A stretch of DNA of 64,000 nucleotides from Bradyrhizobium sp. S69 (GTDB lineage: Bacteria; Pseudomonadota; Alphaproteobacteria; Rhizobiales; Xanthobacteraceae), in the NCBI RefSeq assembly GCF_009766005.1, contig NZ_LMUK01000041.1:1-64000 (forward strand), read 5' to 3'. Each line of letters starts with the position of its first letter. Within the stretch, counting starts at the first letter, position 1. Shown here in pieces: positions 45,524 through 54,603 of this stretch. Made by a program: the position numbers and the translations under genes. The notes under the pieces were generated by a model. That model had not been told where the DNA came from. It saw nothing but the letters and a program-made list of their open reading frames with translations, and made no database searches.

Positions 45524-45570
45524 GGGGTGGGGATCTCCAAGCACTGAGCTTGTGGCCACCCCCCACCCCA

Positions 45571-45596
45571 ACCCTCCCCCGCAAAGGGGGAGGGAG
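45571..45596. repeat. Short CCCTCCCCC/GGGGGAGGG hairpin
   Basis: ACCCTCCCCC and GGGGGAGGG pair around GCAAA, 48 bp after the transglycosylase stop. Same loose family as the other C/G-rich hairpins; may terminate the upstream transcript. Confidence 0.7.
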
Positions 45597-45689
45597 AAAA
45601 AGGCCAGCGTTGCAATTCGCCGCAGCAGACCCATTTCGTGTAGTGCAGTCCCTGCAGAACAACATTCCACCCAACGAAATGAGCACCGC

Positions 45690-46190
45690 ATGTCTTTCTA
45701 CGACGCTACCGTCCCGGCCTATCTGCAAATTCTCGGCAGCCTCTCCCGCGTGCTCGACAAGGCCGAGGCGCATTGCAAGGCAAAGAATATCGCTCCCGAG
45801 GTGCTGCTCTCCGCGCGGCTTTATCCGGACATGCTGCCGTTCACCAACCAGGTCCAGTTCGTGTCCGACTACGCCACAAAAGGCTGCGCGCGGCTGACAC
45901 AGAGCGAGGTGCCGTCGACGCCGGACACCGAGAAGACGTTCGAGGAATTGCGGCAGCGGCTGGCCCGGACCATCGACTATGTGAAGGCATTCAAGCCGGC
46001 GCAATTCGAGGGCGCGGAAACCAGGGACGTCACCTTTGGCATAGGTGGCGGCAAGACCGCCACGCTGAACGGCCAGGCGTTCCTGAGCAATTTTTCGCTG
46101 CCGAATTTCTACTTCCACGCCGCCACTGCCCACGGCATCCTGCGCCACAACGGTGTCGAAATCGGCAAGCGCGATTTCATGGGCGTGTGA
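45690..46190 (+). CDS. DUF1993 family protein
   Basis: A 166-residue protein of DUF1993, distantly related to DinB-like four-helix bundles. Recognised by the start MSFYDATVPAYLQILGSLSRVLDKAEAHC and the end LPNFYFHAATAHGILRHNGVEIGKRDFMG. The conserved His residues of such folds are present. The ATG at 45690 is preferred over long upstream extensions that run through a repeat. Function unknown. Confidence 0.88.
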   Translation: MSFYDATVPAYLQILGSLSRVLDKAEAHCKAKNIAPEVLLSARLYPDMLPFTNQVQFVSDYATKGCARLTQSEVPSTPDTEKTFEELRQRLARTIDYVKAFKPAQFEGAETRDVTFGIGGGKTATLNGQAFLSNFSLPNFYFHAATAHGILRHNGVEIGKRDFMGV

Positions 46191-46198
46191 GGCCTCCG

Positions 46199-46230
46199 CG
46201 TCATTGCGAGGAGCGTCCCTCGCAATGACG
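46199..46230. repeat. Family B palindrome, short copy 3
   Basis: Only the outer arms remain: CGTCATTGCGAGGAGCG joined to CCCTCGCAATGACG. It lies 8 bp after the DUF1993 stop. The rest of the 233-bp gap to the next gene shows nothing I can name. Confidence 0.75.
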
Positions 46231-46423
46231 AACCTGGAAGTGGCTTATGCTGCATCCTCGCCGATTCCGGAAAGACTATCCTATGTCGGCGCGCATACAC
46301 GCTATGACGGTACCGGCTGCTCAACGCGCACTATCGTGATAGGCTGCCGATGATCGAGGGCCATTGCCATGCCGCACCGCAATGCCCACCTTTCCAGCAT
46401 CTGCAACTTCCCGGAAAAAACAA

Positions 46424-47527
46424 ATGAGCACGCCGACTAAATTGTTCGACACCTATAAGCTTGGCCCCCTCACCCTGCCCAACCGGTTCGTGATGGCGCC
46501 GCTGACCCGCAACCGCGCGGTCGCGGGGCTGGTGCCGAGCCCGCTCGCGACCGAGTATTACGGGCAGCGCGCCAGCGCGGGCCTCTTGATCTCCGAAGCC
46601 AGCCAGGTGTCGCAACAGGGCCAGGGCTATCAGGACACCCCCGGCATCTACTCCAAGGAACAGGTCGCGGGCTGGCGCAAGGTCACCGACCGCGTGCACG
46701 AGCGCGGCGGGCGCATCTTCCTGCAAGCCTGGCACGTCGGCCGCATCTCGCACATCGCGCTGCAGGAGAACGGCGCAGCCCCGGTGGCACCCTCGGCGAT
46801 CCGCGCCAAGGGCAAGACCTATGTCAACAACGGCTTCGCCGACGTCTCCGAGCCGCGCGCGCTGGCGCTGGAGGAAATCCCTGGGATCATCGAGAGCTTC
46901 AAGCGCGGTGCGGCGAATGCGATCGCGGCAGGTTTCGACGGCATCGAGATCCACGGCGCCAACGGCTATCTGCTGGACCAGTTCGCCAGGGACGGCAGCA
47001 ACAAGCGCACCGATGCCTATGGCGGCTCGATCGAGAACCGCGCCAGACTGATGCTGGAAATCTCCAAAGCGGTGGCGGCCGAAATCGGCGCCGAGCGCAC
47101 CGGCATCCGGATCTCGCCGGTGACCCCGGCCAATGACGCTTCGGACTCCAACCCGCAGGCGCTGTTCGATTACATCGTCGATCACCTCAACGCGCTGAAG
47201 CTGGTCTATATCCACGTCATCGAGGGCGCCACCGGCGGCCCGCGCGACATCGCGCCGTTCGATTACGCCTCGCTGCGCAAGCGCTTCAAGGGCGCCTACA
47301 TCGCCAACAACGGCTACGACTTCGAACTCGCGACAAAAGTGCTCGCGGCCGACGCGGCCGATTTGATCGCCTTTGGCAAGCCGTTCATCTCCAATCCCGA
47401 CCTGGTCGAGCGCCTCAAGACCGGCGCGCCGCTCAACCCCTACGACAAGAACACCTTCTACGGCGGCGGCGCCAAGGGCTACACCGACTACCCCGCCCTC
47501 AGCGAAGCGCTGGACGCGGCGCAGTAG
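46424..47527 (+). CDS. Old Yellow Enzyme family alkene reductase
   Basis: A 367-residue FMN oxidoreductase of the NemA/OYE group that reduces activated C=C bonds with NAD(P)H. FMN and substrate motifs: PNRFVMAPLTRNRA, QAWHVGRISH, IHGANGYLLDQF, KRTDAYGGSIENR and the C-terminal ADLIAFGKPFISNPDL. The ATG at 46424 (MSTPTKLF) opens the conserved barrel. Physiological substrate unknown; these enzymes often act on electrophile stress. Confidence 0.93.
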   Translation: MSTPTKLFDTYKLGPLTLPNRFVMAPLTRNRAVAGLVPSPLATEYYGQRASAGLLISEASQVSQQGQGYQDTPGIYSKEQVAGWRKVTDRVHERGGRIFLQAWHVGRISHIALQENGAAPVAPSAIRAKGKTYVNNGFADVSEPRALALEEIPGIIESFKRGAANAIAAGFDGIEIHGANGYLLDQFARDGSNKRTDAYGGSIENRARLMLEISKAVAAEIGAERTGIRISPVTPANDASDSNPQALFDYIVDHLNALKLVYIHVIEGATGGPRDIAPFDYASLRKRFKGAYIANNGYDFELATKVLAADAADLIAFGKPFISNPDLVERLKTGAPLNPYDKNTFYGGGAKGYTDYPALSEALDAAQ

Positions 47528-47543
47528 GATCGACGTCCGCGTT

Positions 47544-47626
47544 CGTCATTGCGAGGAGCACTTGCGACGAAGCAATCCAGGCTTCCTTTGAGGCTTCTGG
47601 ATTGCTTCACTTCGCTCGCAATGACG
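47544..47626. repeat. Palindromic repeat family B, copy 4
   Basis: Complete family B element: CGTCATTGCGAGGAGC, GAAGCAATCCAG, CTGGATTGCTTC, GCTCGCAATGACG. Located 17 bp after the OYE stop, before the TPR gene. Confidence 0.88.
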
Positions 47627-47665
47627 CGGTAAGGTGGGTCGTCAATCTGGAACGGCGATCCGCCC

Positions 47666-48481
47666 ATGCCCGCACCCACCGCCGAGGACACCGTTCGCCG
47701 CGCCACCGCCGCGTTCAATGCGGGGAAGCCGGACGAAGCGCGAAAGCTCTGCGAACAGGGCCTGGTCCGCTGGCGCGGCGACCCGATGCTCAGCCATCTG
47801 CTGGCCGCCGTGCTGTTTTCCCAAAGCGAGATTCAATCGGCGCGCGGGCATATCGAAACCAGCCTGACAAACCGCCCGGGCAATGCCGCGGCCTATCTGC
47901 TTGCAGCCAGGATCGCGCGCGCGGCCGATGATTTCGACGGCGCACTGGCGCATCTCGACCGCGCGATCGCGATTGCGCCGCAGCGCGAGGCATTTCTCGA
48001 GAAGGCGCGGACGCTGGACCAGGCCGGCCTCAAGCCACAGGCGCGCGAGGCCTGGCGCGCGATTGCAAAGGTCATTCCGGAACATCAGGAAGCCGCGAGC
48101 CGGCTCGGACGGCTGGCCTGGGAAGATGGCGATCACACCAGTGCGGTCGCGCTGCTCGAACGCGCGGTCGCACTTGATGCGCCCGCCTCGGTCTGGTTCG
48201 ATCTCGGTCTCGCGCGCCAGGATCTCCGCGACCCCAATGGAGCGGCCGCGGCCTATCGCAAAGCCTGCGATATAAAACCCGATCATGCCGAGGCCGCACT
48301 CAATCTCGGCGTGGTGCTGCAGGAGCTCGGCGACCTCGACGGCGCGATGGCCGCCTATGCGCGGGCCTATCGGCTGCGCCCATCGACCTTCGGCACCATC
48401 GCGATGGCGCTGACCTCGGCGCCGCATGGCCGGCTGTGGCTGGATCAAGAGGCGCTGCGGCGTTCTCTACTCGGCGGCTGA
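47666..48481 (+). CDS. Tetratricopeptide repeat protein
   Basis: A 271-residue protein made of tandem 34-residue helical repeats. The best TPR unit is ASVWFDLGLARQDLRDPNGAAAAYRKA, followed by AEAALNLGVVLQELGDLDGAMAAY. No signal peptide or other domain. Probably a protein-interaction scaffold. Its 3' end overlaps the convergent DUF6065 gene by 15 bp. Confidence 0.87.
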   Translation: MPAPTAEDTVRRATAAFNAGKPDEARKLCEQGLVRWRGDPMLSHLLAAVLFSQSEIQSARGHIETSLTNRPGNAAAYLLAARIARAADDFDGALAHLDRAIAIAPQREAFLEKARTLDQAGLKPQAREAWRAIAKVIPEHQEAASRLGRLAWEDGDHTSAVALLERAVALDAPASVWFDLGLARQDLRDPNGAAAAYRKACDIKPDHAEAALNLGVVLQELGDLDGAMAAYARAYRLRPSTFGTIAMALTSAPHGRLWLDQEALRRSLLGG

Positions 48482-49183
48482 CCGCCCTCGCCGCGCGCGA
48501 AATCGCTTGCGATAGACGCCGGGTGTCGCCAGCACTTCGCCGACCGTCTTCGAATAGGCGTCCTTGTGCGCCCCATCGAAGCTTTCGAACACCAGTTGCG
48601 GCGCTTGGCGTGGCACCGCAAAGCACTGCGCCACCGGTGTGCCCTTAGGGAGCACGCCGGAAAAATCCGCATTCGTCCAGATCGCCGGAAAATTGATGCC
48701 GCCGTCGTGAAAGCGATCGGCGTCCACCAGCCCCGAGATCAGCCGAAACGGCAGATCGTCGCGATTGACCGGATGGGTCGCGAACAGCGACCAGCCGGGC
48801 TCACACTCGACGGTCCAGAAACTGTTGAATTTGATCGCGGCCTGATCGTCGCGCGCGAACGGCGCATCGGGAAACTGCGCCGCGACGTGAAAGCTTAAGG
48901 GCGCGCGCGGATGGCCTGAGGTCGCGGGCTCCGGAATATCCCACGCCCACGAAAACGCGCCGCGTTCGACATGGATATCGCACGGCAACAGGATCATCAC
49001 GCCGTACGCCATGGCGTCGATGAAGGGCGGGCATTGCTTCACGGTGCGGATCTCGCGGCCGTGAATCTCCGAATGCGCCTTGGCCGGCATCGCGCGCAGC
49101 CAATCCGGCAAACTCGCGCGCGCCGCTACCGGCCGCGGCAGATGATCCGACAGCGCCGGATCGCAGCGAAATGTCATACGCAT
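48467..49183 (-). CDS. DUF6065 family protein
   Basis: A 238-residue protein that I place in DUF6065 from CPPFIDAMAYGVMILLPCDIHVE, WTVECEPGWSLFATHP and LPKGTPVAQCFAVPR. Unknown function; members occur in varied bacteria, sometimes near tailoring enzymes. The ATG at 49183 has an AGGAG site with 7-nt spacing. It is convergent with the TPR gene. Confidence 0.75.
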   Translation of the reverse strand: MRMTFRCDPALSDHLPRPVAARASLPDWLRAMPAKAHSEIHGREIRTVKQCPPFIDAMAYGVMILLPCDIHVERGAFSWAWDIPEPATSGHPRAPLSFHVAAQFPDAPFARDDQAAIKFNSFWTVECEPGWSLFATHPVNRDDLPFRLISGLVDADRFHDGGINFPAIWTNADFSGVLPKGTPVAQCFAVPRQAPQLVFESFDGAHKDAYSKTVGEVLATPGVYRKRFRARRGRSAAE

Positions 49184-49261
49184 GGTAGGGCTCCTGGATA
49201 TCGCGCCGGACATCGTGCGGTGATGGCGGCAGGCGGTCAATGGCGGGATAGGCATCCATCC

Positions 49262-49342
49262 CGTCATTGCGAGGAGCGCAGCGACGAAGCAATCCAGTCT
49301 TGCTTTGCGGTCATGGATTGCTTCGCTTCGCTCGCAATGACG
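49262..49342. repeat. Palindromic repeat family B, copy 5
   Basis: Complete family B element next to the glp operon terminator and 79 bp upstream of the DUF6065 start codon. Another hairpin of the GGCCGGGTCAAGTCCGGCC type follows at about 49390-49410, between the terminator and the glpV stop. Confidence 0.88.
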
Positions 49343-49345
49343 AAA

Positions 49346-49374
49346 GAAAAAAGGCCGGGATTGCTCCCGGCCTT
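49346..49374 (-). terminator. Rho-independent terminator of the glp operon
   Basis: On the minus strand AAGGCCGGG and CCCGGCCTT pair around AGCAAT and are followed by a T-run. It lies 53 bp after the glpV stop. Confidence 0.9.
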
Positions 49375-49426
49375 CGTTAAGTCGTGGATGGCCGGGTCAA
49401 GTCCGGCCATGACGATACTTTTGGTC

Positions 49427-51220
49427 TCAATTCGCCGAGGCGCGCTTCGGCGGGGTGGCCGGCCACGACTTGATCAGGGTGTCGTAGTCGACGGTTTCGC
49501 CCTTCGGCTTTTCGTTGGCGAGCTTGCGCTGCGGGGCGACGTTGCCGTCCTTGGCCGACTTGGCGTACCAATATTCGGCCGTCTCCTTCTTGTTCATCTT
49601 CGGTCCGCAGGCACCCTGGACGCCGGATTTCTCCAGACGTTCCATCACCGAGTCCTGCGCTGCTGCCAGCGAATCCATCGCCTGCTGCGGCGTCTTCGCA
49701 CCGGACGACGCATCGCCGATGTTCTGCCACCACAATTGTGCAAGCTTCGGATAGTCAGGCACGTTGTTGCCGGTCGGGGTCCACTGCACGCGCGCGGGCG
49801 AGCGGTAGAACTCGATCAGGCCGCCGAGCTTCGGGGCACGTTCGGTGAAGCTCTTGTCCCAGATGTCGGATTCACGGATGAAGGTGAGGCCGACATGGCT
49901 CTTCTTCAAGCTCACGGTCTTGGAGATGATGAACTGCTGATAGAGCCAGGCTGCCTTGCGGCGATCCACCGGGGTCGACTTCAACAGCGTCACCGAACCC
50001 ACGTCCTGGTAGCCGAGCTTCATGCCCTCTTTCCAGTACGCGCCATGCGGCGACGGTGCCATCCGCCATTTCGGCGTGCCGTCAGCATTCATCACCGGCA
50101 GGCCGGGCTTCACCATGTCGGCGGTGAAGGCGGTGTACCAGAAGATCTGCTGGGCGATATTGCCTTGCGCCGGAACCGGACCGGATTCGGAGAAGGTCAT
50201 GCCTTGCGCCTGCGGCGGGGCATATTTCTTCATCCAGTCGAGATATTTGACGATCGAGTAGACCGCCGCCGGGCCGTTGACGTCGCCGCCACGCTCGATC
50301 GACGAACCCACCGGGCGGCAGCCTTCCATGCGGATGCCCCATTCATCGACCGGCAAGCCGTTCGGGATGCCCTTGTCGCCGCTGCCGGCCATCGACAGCC
50401 ACGCGTCGGTGAAGCGCCATCCGAGCGAGGGATCCTTCTTGCCGTAGTCCATGTGGCCATAGACGCGGACGCCGTTGATTTCCTTGATGTCGTTGGTGAA
50501 GAACTCGGCGATGTCTTCGTAGGCCGACCAGTTCACGGGAACGCCGAGGTCGTAGCCATATTTGGCCTTGAACTTGGCCTTGTACTCCGGATTGGAGAAC
50601 CAGTCGTAGCGGAACCAATAGAGATTCGCGAACTGCTGGGTGGGCAACTGGAACAGATGCCCGTTCGGCGCTGTCGTGAACGACTTGCCGATGAAGTCGT
50701 CGACGTCGAGCCCGGGATTGGTGACGTCCTTGCCTTCGCCGGCCATCCACTCCGTCAGGTCGACGGCCTGGCCGTAGCGGAAATGGGTGCCGATGAAATC
50801 GGAATCGTTGATCCAGGCGTCGTACACGTTCTTGCCGGATTGCATCTGGGTCTGGATCTTTTCGACGACGTCACCTTCCTGGATGATGTCGTGCTTGACC
50901 TTGATGCCGGTGATTTCCTCGAACGCCTTGGCCAGCGTCTTCGATTCATATTCGTGCACGGTCAGGGTTTCGGAGACCGCGTTGATCTCCATGCCCTTGA
51001 AGGGTGCAGCGGCCTTGATGAACCACTCCATTTCCTTCAGCTGTTGTTCCTTGGTCAACGTCGAAGGTTGAAACTCGCCGCCGTCGATCCACTTCTTGGC
51101 GGCGGCTTCATCCGCGAAGGCAGGCGCGGTAAATGACGCCGCCGTCAGCGCGACGGCGCTTGTCATCATCCAAAGTTGGGTCCTGCCCAAACTGCTCTTT
51201 CGTCTTTCGGTATATCGCAT
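49427..51220 (-). CDS. glpV: Glycerol ABC transporter substrate-binding protein
   Basis: A 597-residue periplasmic binding protein. A signal peptide ends near APAFADEAAAK. The large extracellular-solute-binding fold follows, with SETLTVHEYESKTLAKAFEEITGIKV near its start. Size, sequence style and last place in the operon match GlpV of the Rhizobium leguminosarum glp operon. A 30-bp-plus spacing from glpU and the terminator after it fit the operon end. The binding of glycerol rests on the family assignment. Confidence 0.9.
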   Translation of the reverse strand: MRYTERRKSSLGRTQLWMMTSAVALTAASFTAPAFADEAAAKKWIDGGEFQPSTLTKEQQLKEMEWFIKAAAPFKGMEINAVSETLTVHEYESKTLAKAFEEITGIKVKHDIIQEGDVVEKIQTQMQSGKNVYDAWINDSDFIGTHFRYGQAVDLTEWMAGEGKDVTNPGLDVDDFIGKSFTTAPNGHLFQLPTQQFANLYWFRYDWFSNPEYKAKFKAKYGYDLGVPVNWSAYEDIAEFFTNDIKEINGVRVYGHMDYGKKDPSLGWRFTDAWLSMAGSGDKGIPNGLPVDEWGIRMEGCRPVGSSIERGGDVNGPAAVYSIVKYLDWMKKYAPPQAQGMTFSESGPVPAQGNIAQQIFWYTAFTADMVKPGLPVMNADGTPKWRMAPSPHGAYWKEGMKLGYQDVGSVTLLKSTPVDRRKAAWLYQQFIISKTVSLKKSHVGLTFIRESDIWDKSFTERAPKLGGLIEFYRSPARVQWTPTGNNVPDYPKLAQLWWQNIGDASSGAKTPQQAMDSLAAAQDSVMERLEKSGVQGACGPKMNKKETAEYWYAKSAKDGNVAPQRKLANEKPKGETVDYDTLIKSWPATPPKRASAN

Positions 51221-51290
51221 GTTGTTTCCTCCGTTACAGCGATAAGCGTTTCAGGCCCGGGTTGCCCCCGGATCTGCTCTTTTTCGTTCG

Positions 51291-51620
51291 TCAGACCGTC
51301 CGAAAGATCGCGACGGCCGAGGCGAGCGAAATCACGGTAGCGAGCCACAGGCTCGACAATTCAATGCCGTTCTCACCATGCGGAATGGTGGCGATGGTGT
51401 CGGTGCCGACAAAGCCGATCCACAACAGATGGATCACGGCGGCCATGATCAGCGAAATAAACAGCCGGTCGCCGCGCGTGGTCGGAATGCGCAGGATGCC
51501 GACGCGTTCGGCTTCGGGATAGCGGGCGGCAAGCCAGGTCATCGTGCCCAGCGTGATCGCCAACAGCACGAAGAAAATCGCGGTAGGCAAGGTCCAGGCC
51601 ATCCATGCGATGTTTTCCAT
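51291..51620 (-). CDS. glpU: Small membrane protein of the glycerol transporter
   Basis: A 109-residue DUF2160-type membrane protein with three hydrophobic segments (about residues 8-30, 50-72 and 88-106). Its order between glpQ and glpV matches GlpU in Rhizobium leguminosarum. Its part in transport is not known from the sequence. It is separated from glpQ by a 180-bp gap filled by a repeat. Confidence 0.87.
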   Translation of the reverse strand: MENIAWMAWTLPTAIFFVLLAITLGTMTWLAARYPEAERVGILRIPTTRGDRLFISLIMAAVIHLLWIGFVGTDTIATIPHGENGIELSSLWLATVISLASAVAIFRTV

Positions 51621-51651
51621 GGGCTATGCCTCCAACTCAAGCGCGGACTGC

Positions 51652-51761
51652 CCCCTCTCCCATGGGGAGAGGGTTGGGGTGAGGGGGTACGCCCGCACGT
51701 TAGGTTGTAACCCCTCACCCGGCGCCAAGCGGCGCCGACCTCTCCCTATGGGAGAGGTGAA
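51652..51761. repeat. Compound CTCTCCC-type hairpin element
   Basis: CCCTCTCC CATGGGGAGAGGG forms one hairpin, ACCTCTCCCTATGGGAGAGGT another, and GGGGTGAGGGGG pairs with CCCCTCACCC between them; GGCGCC palindromes lie inside. It sits between glpQ and glpU within the operon. Confidence 0.82.
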
Positions 51762-51800
51762 GCCAAACGCAGCGCTACGTTTCGAATGAGCGACCATTTG

Positions 51801-52607
51801 CTACACCCTGCCCAGCGCGAAACCGCGCGCGATGTAGTTGCGGACGAACCAGATCACCAGCGCACCGGGGATGATGGTCAGAACGCCGGCGGCGGCCAAA
51901 AGGCCCCAGTCCATGCCGGCCGCCGAAACCGTGCGGGTCATGACGGCGGCGATCGGCTTGGCGTTGACCGACGTCAGCGTGCGCGCCAGCAGCAATTCGA
52001 CCCAGGAGAACATGAAGCAGAAGAACGCCGCGACGCCGATGCCGCTCGCGATCAACGGCACCAGGATCTTGAGGAAGAACCGCGGGAACGAATAGCCGTC
52101 GAGGAACGCCGTCTCGTCGATCTCGCGCGGCACGCCGGACACGAACCCTTCCAGGATCCACACCGCCAGCGGCACGTTGAAGATGCAATGCGCCAGTGCG
52201 ACCGCCCAGGGCGTATCGAACAGGTTGATCGCCGAATAGAGGTTGAAGAACGGCAGCGCGTAGACCGCCGCCGGCGCCATCCGGTTCGACAGCAGCCAGA
52301 AGAACAGATGCTTGTCGCCGAGGAAGCGATAGCGCGAGAACGCGTACGCCGCCGGCAACGCCACCGAAATCGAGATGATGGTGTTGATGACGACATATTT
52401 CAGCGAGTTGATGTAGCCGGAATACCAGCTCTCGTCGGTGAAGATACGCACGTAGTTCGCGATGGTCGGCTGATGCGGCCACAGCGTCATGGTCGAGACG
52501 ATCTCCTCGTTGGTCTTGAAGCTCATGTTGACCAGCCAGTAGATCGGCAGCAGCAGGAAAATCAGAAACAGCGAGATGATGAGGCGGCGTCCGGGAATCG
52601 AATGCAT
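51801..52607 (-). CDS. glpQ: Glycerol ABC transporter permease
   Basis: A 268-residue inner-membrane permease of the MalG type with about six helices. The EAA loop is visible as VPREIDETAFLDGYSFPRFFLKILVPL. The ATG at 52607 overlaps the glpP stop by 1 nt (TGATG); the longer frame belongs to glpP in another phase. It pairs with GlpP and the GlpS/GlpT ATPases. Confidence 0.93.
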   Translation of the reverse strand: MHSIPGRRLIISLFLIFLLLPIYWLVNMSFKTNEEIVSTMTLWPHQPTIANYVRIFTDESWYSGYINSLKYVVINTIISISVALPAAYAFSRYRFLGDKHLFFWLLSNRMAPAAVYALPFFNLYSAINLFDTPWAVALAHCIFNVPLAVWILEGFVSGVPREIDETAFLDGYSFPRFFLKILVPLIASGIGVAAFFCFMFSWVELLLARTLTSVNAKPIAAVMTRTVSAAGMDWGLLAAAGVLTIIPGALVIWFVRNYIARGFALGRV

Positions 52608-53509
52608 CACGCCACCCCTTTCTGTTCGCGGCGCTCGGCGCCGACATTGGTCATCACGGTGTAGAAGATCCAGCACACGATGATGATGATCAGATTGTAG
52701 ACCAGCGAAAGTGCTGCGGCCTTGCCGAGATCGAATTGCCCGAGCGCGATCTTGACCAATTCGATCGAGACGAACGTTGTCGAATTGCCGGGGCCACCAC
52801 CAGTCACCACGAACGGCTCGGTATAAATCATAAAGCTGTCCATGAACCGCAGCAGGACCGCGATCAGCAGCACGCGATTCATCTTCGGCAACTGGATCGC
52901 GGTGAACACCGCCCAGCGCGATGCGCCGTCGATCTGGGCTGCCTGGTAATAGGCGTCGGGTATCGATTTCAGCCCGGCGTAACACAACAGCGCGACCAGG
53001 CTGGTCCAGTGCCAGACGTCCATCACGATCACGGTGGCCCAGGCGTCGAATTCGTTCGACACATAGTTGTAGTCGATGCCCATATTGTTCAGGACATAGC
53101 CCAACAGGCCGATGTCGGGGCGGCCGAAGATCTGCCAGATGGTGCCGACCACGTTCCATGGAATCAAGAGCGGCAGCGCCAGGGTGACGAGGCAGGCGGC
53201 GACCCGCCAGCCGTCGCGCGGCATCGACAGCGCGACCACGATGCCGAGCGGAACTTCGATCGCCAGGATGATGGCCGAGAACGCCAAATTACGCCACAGC
53301 GAGGCGAAAAACCGGCTGCCCAGGTCGGTCGATGGATCGAGCAATTCCTTGAACCAGCCGACGCCGTTCCAGAAGAACTGGTTGTTGCCGAAGGTGTCCT
53401 GCATCGAATAGTTCACCACCGTCATCAACGGCAGGATCGCGGAGAACGCGACCACCAGAAACACCGGCAGCACCAGGAACCAGGCTTTTTGGTTGACTGT
53501 CTTGTCCAT
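52607..53509 (-). CDS. glpP: Glycerol ABC transporter permease
   Basis: A 300-residue MalF-type permease with about six helices. The EAA loop reads IPDAYYQAAQIDGASRWAVFTAIQLPKM. The TVNQKAWFLVLPVFLVVAFSAILPL start is the first helix. It overlaps the glpT stop by 1 nt (TAATG), so the transporter genes are tightly coupled. Forms the membrane channel with GlpQ. Confidence 0.93.
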   Translation of the reverse strand: MDKTVNQKAWFLVLPVFLVVAFSAILPLMTVVNYSMQDTFGNNQFFWNGVGWFKELLDPSTDLGSRFFASLWRNLAFSAIILAIEVPLGIVVALSMPRDGWRVAACLVTLALPLLIPWNVVGTIWQIFGRPDIGLLGYVLNNMGIDYNYVSNEFDAWATVIVMDVWHWTSLVALLCYAGLKSIPDAYYQAAQIDGASRWAVFTAIQLPKMNRVLLIAVLLRFMDSFMIYTEPFVVTGGGPGNSTTFVSIELVKIALGQFDLGKAAALSLVYNLIIIIVCWIFYTVMTNVGAERREQKGVA

Positions 53510-54591
53510 TAGGCGGCTCCCTCGACCAGGAGGCTGTCGGCGTAGACATGCACGCGCGACGCATCGAACACCAAGCCCGCAACGTCGCCGGATACGGAAA
53601 ATCCCGGTGGCACCCGCGCGGCGAATTTGACGTCGCCAACCCGCAGCCGCGCAAAACGAACGCGGCCGAGATCGTCGATCCGCTCGATATTGGCCGATAT
53701 CAGGCCGGGCGCCGGCGTCGCGACATCGACGAATTCGGGACGCACGCCGAGTTCGACCTTGGCGCCCGCCGGCAGCGCGTAACTGCGGTTCAGCGCAATG
53801 GAATGACCGCCGATCCGGGCCTCGCGGCCGCGGACCTCGGCGGGCACGATGTTCATGCCGGGCGAACCGATGAAATAGCCGACAAACGTATGGGCCGGCT
53901 TGTCGAACAGTTCCGCCGGCGTCCCGCTCTGCACCACGCGGCCGTCATGCATCACCACCACCGTATCGGCGAACGTCAGCGCCTCGGTCTGGTCGTGGGT
54001 GACATAGATCATCGTCAGATCGAGTTCGCGATGCAGCGCCTTGAGCTTCGAGCGCAACTGCCATTTCAGCTCGGGATCGATCACCGTCAGCGGTTCGTCG
54101 AACAAGACCGCCGCGACGTCGGAGCGGACCAGTCCGCGGCCGAGCGAGATTTTCTGTTTGGCGTCGGCCGTCAGCCGCATCGCCTTGCGCGACAGGAAAG
54201 GCTCAAGATCGAGCAGCCGCGCGATCTCCGCGACCCGCGCGTCGATCTCGTTCTTCGGCAGGCCGCGGTTCTTGAGCGGAAAGGCCAGGTTCTGCCCAAC
54301 CGTCATGGTGTCGTAGATCACCGGAAACTGAAACACCTGCGCGATATTGCGCTTCTGGGTCGACAGCGGCGTGATGTCGACGCCGTCGAACAGGATCTTG
54401 CCGCGCGACGGGGTCACGATGCCGGAGATCAGATTGAGCAGCGTGGTCTTGCCGCAGCCCGACGGCCCGAGCAGCGCATAGGCTCCGCCCTGCCGCCAGG
54501 TCATCGTCACCGGCTTGAGCGCAAACGATGCCGGATCGGCATCGTTGCCGCTGTAGGATTGCGCGAGATCGACGAGGTCAATGCGGGCCAT
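53509..54591 (-). CDS. glpT: Glycerol ABC transporter ATPase with altered signature motif
   Basis: A 360-residue ABC ATPase. Walker A is GPSGCGKT (42-49), the Q-loop Gln lies in VFQFP, Walker B VLFDEP has the catalytic Glu166, and the H-loop His199 (YVTHDQ) is present. The signature LSGGQ is replaced by LTADAKQ (140-146) in an unbroken frame. A MalK-like C-terminal regulatory domain follows. It works with GlpS, whose defects are complementary. Starts 12 bp after the glpS stop. Confidence 0.93.
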   Translation of the reverse strand: MARIDLVDLAQSYSGNDADPASFALKPVTMTWRQGGAYALLGPSGCGKTTLLNLISGIVTPSRGKILFDGVDITPLSTQKRNIAQVFQFPVIYDTMTVGQNLAFPLKNRGLPKNEIDARVAEIARLLDLEPFLSRKAMRLTADAKQKISLGRGLVRSDVAAVLFDEPLTVIDPELKWQLRSKLKALHRELDLTMIYVTHDQTEALTFADTVVVMHDGRVVQSGTPAELFDKPAHTFVGYFIGSPGMNIVPAEVRGREARIGGHSIALNRSYALPAGAKVELGVRPEFVDVATPAPGLISANIERIDDLGRVRFARLRVGDVKFAARVPPGFSVSGDVAGLVFDASRVHVYADSLLVEGAA

Positions 54592-54603
54592 GGTGTCGAT
54601 GCC

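Noticed and set aside
54140..54185. Frameshift as the cause of the altered GlpT signature motif
   Set aside because: Frame and similarity are intact on both sides (PFLSRKAMRL before, ISLGRGLVR after), so the substitution is genuine.
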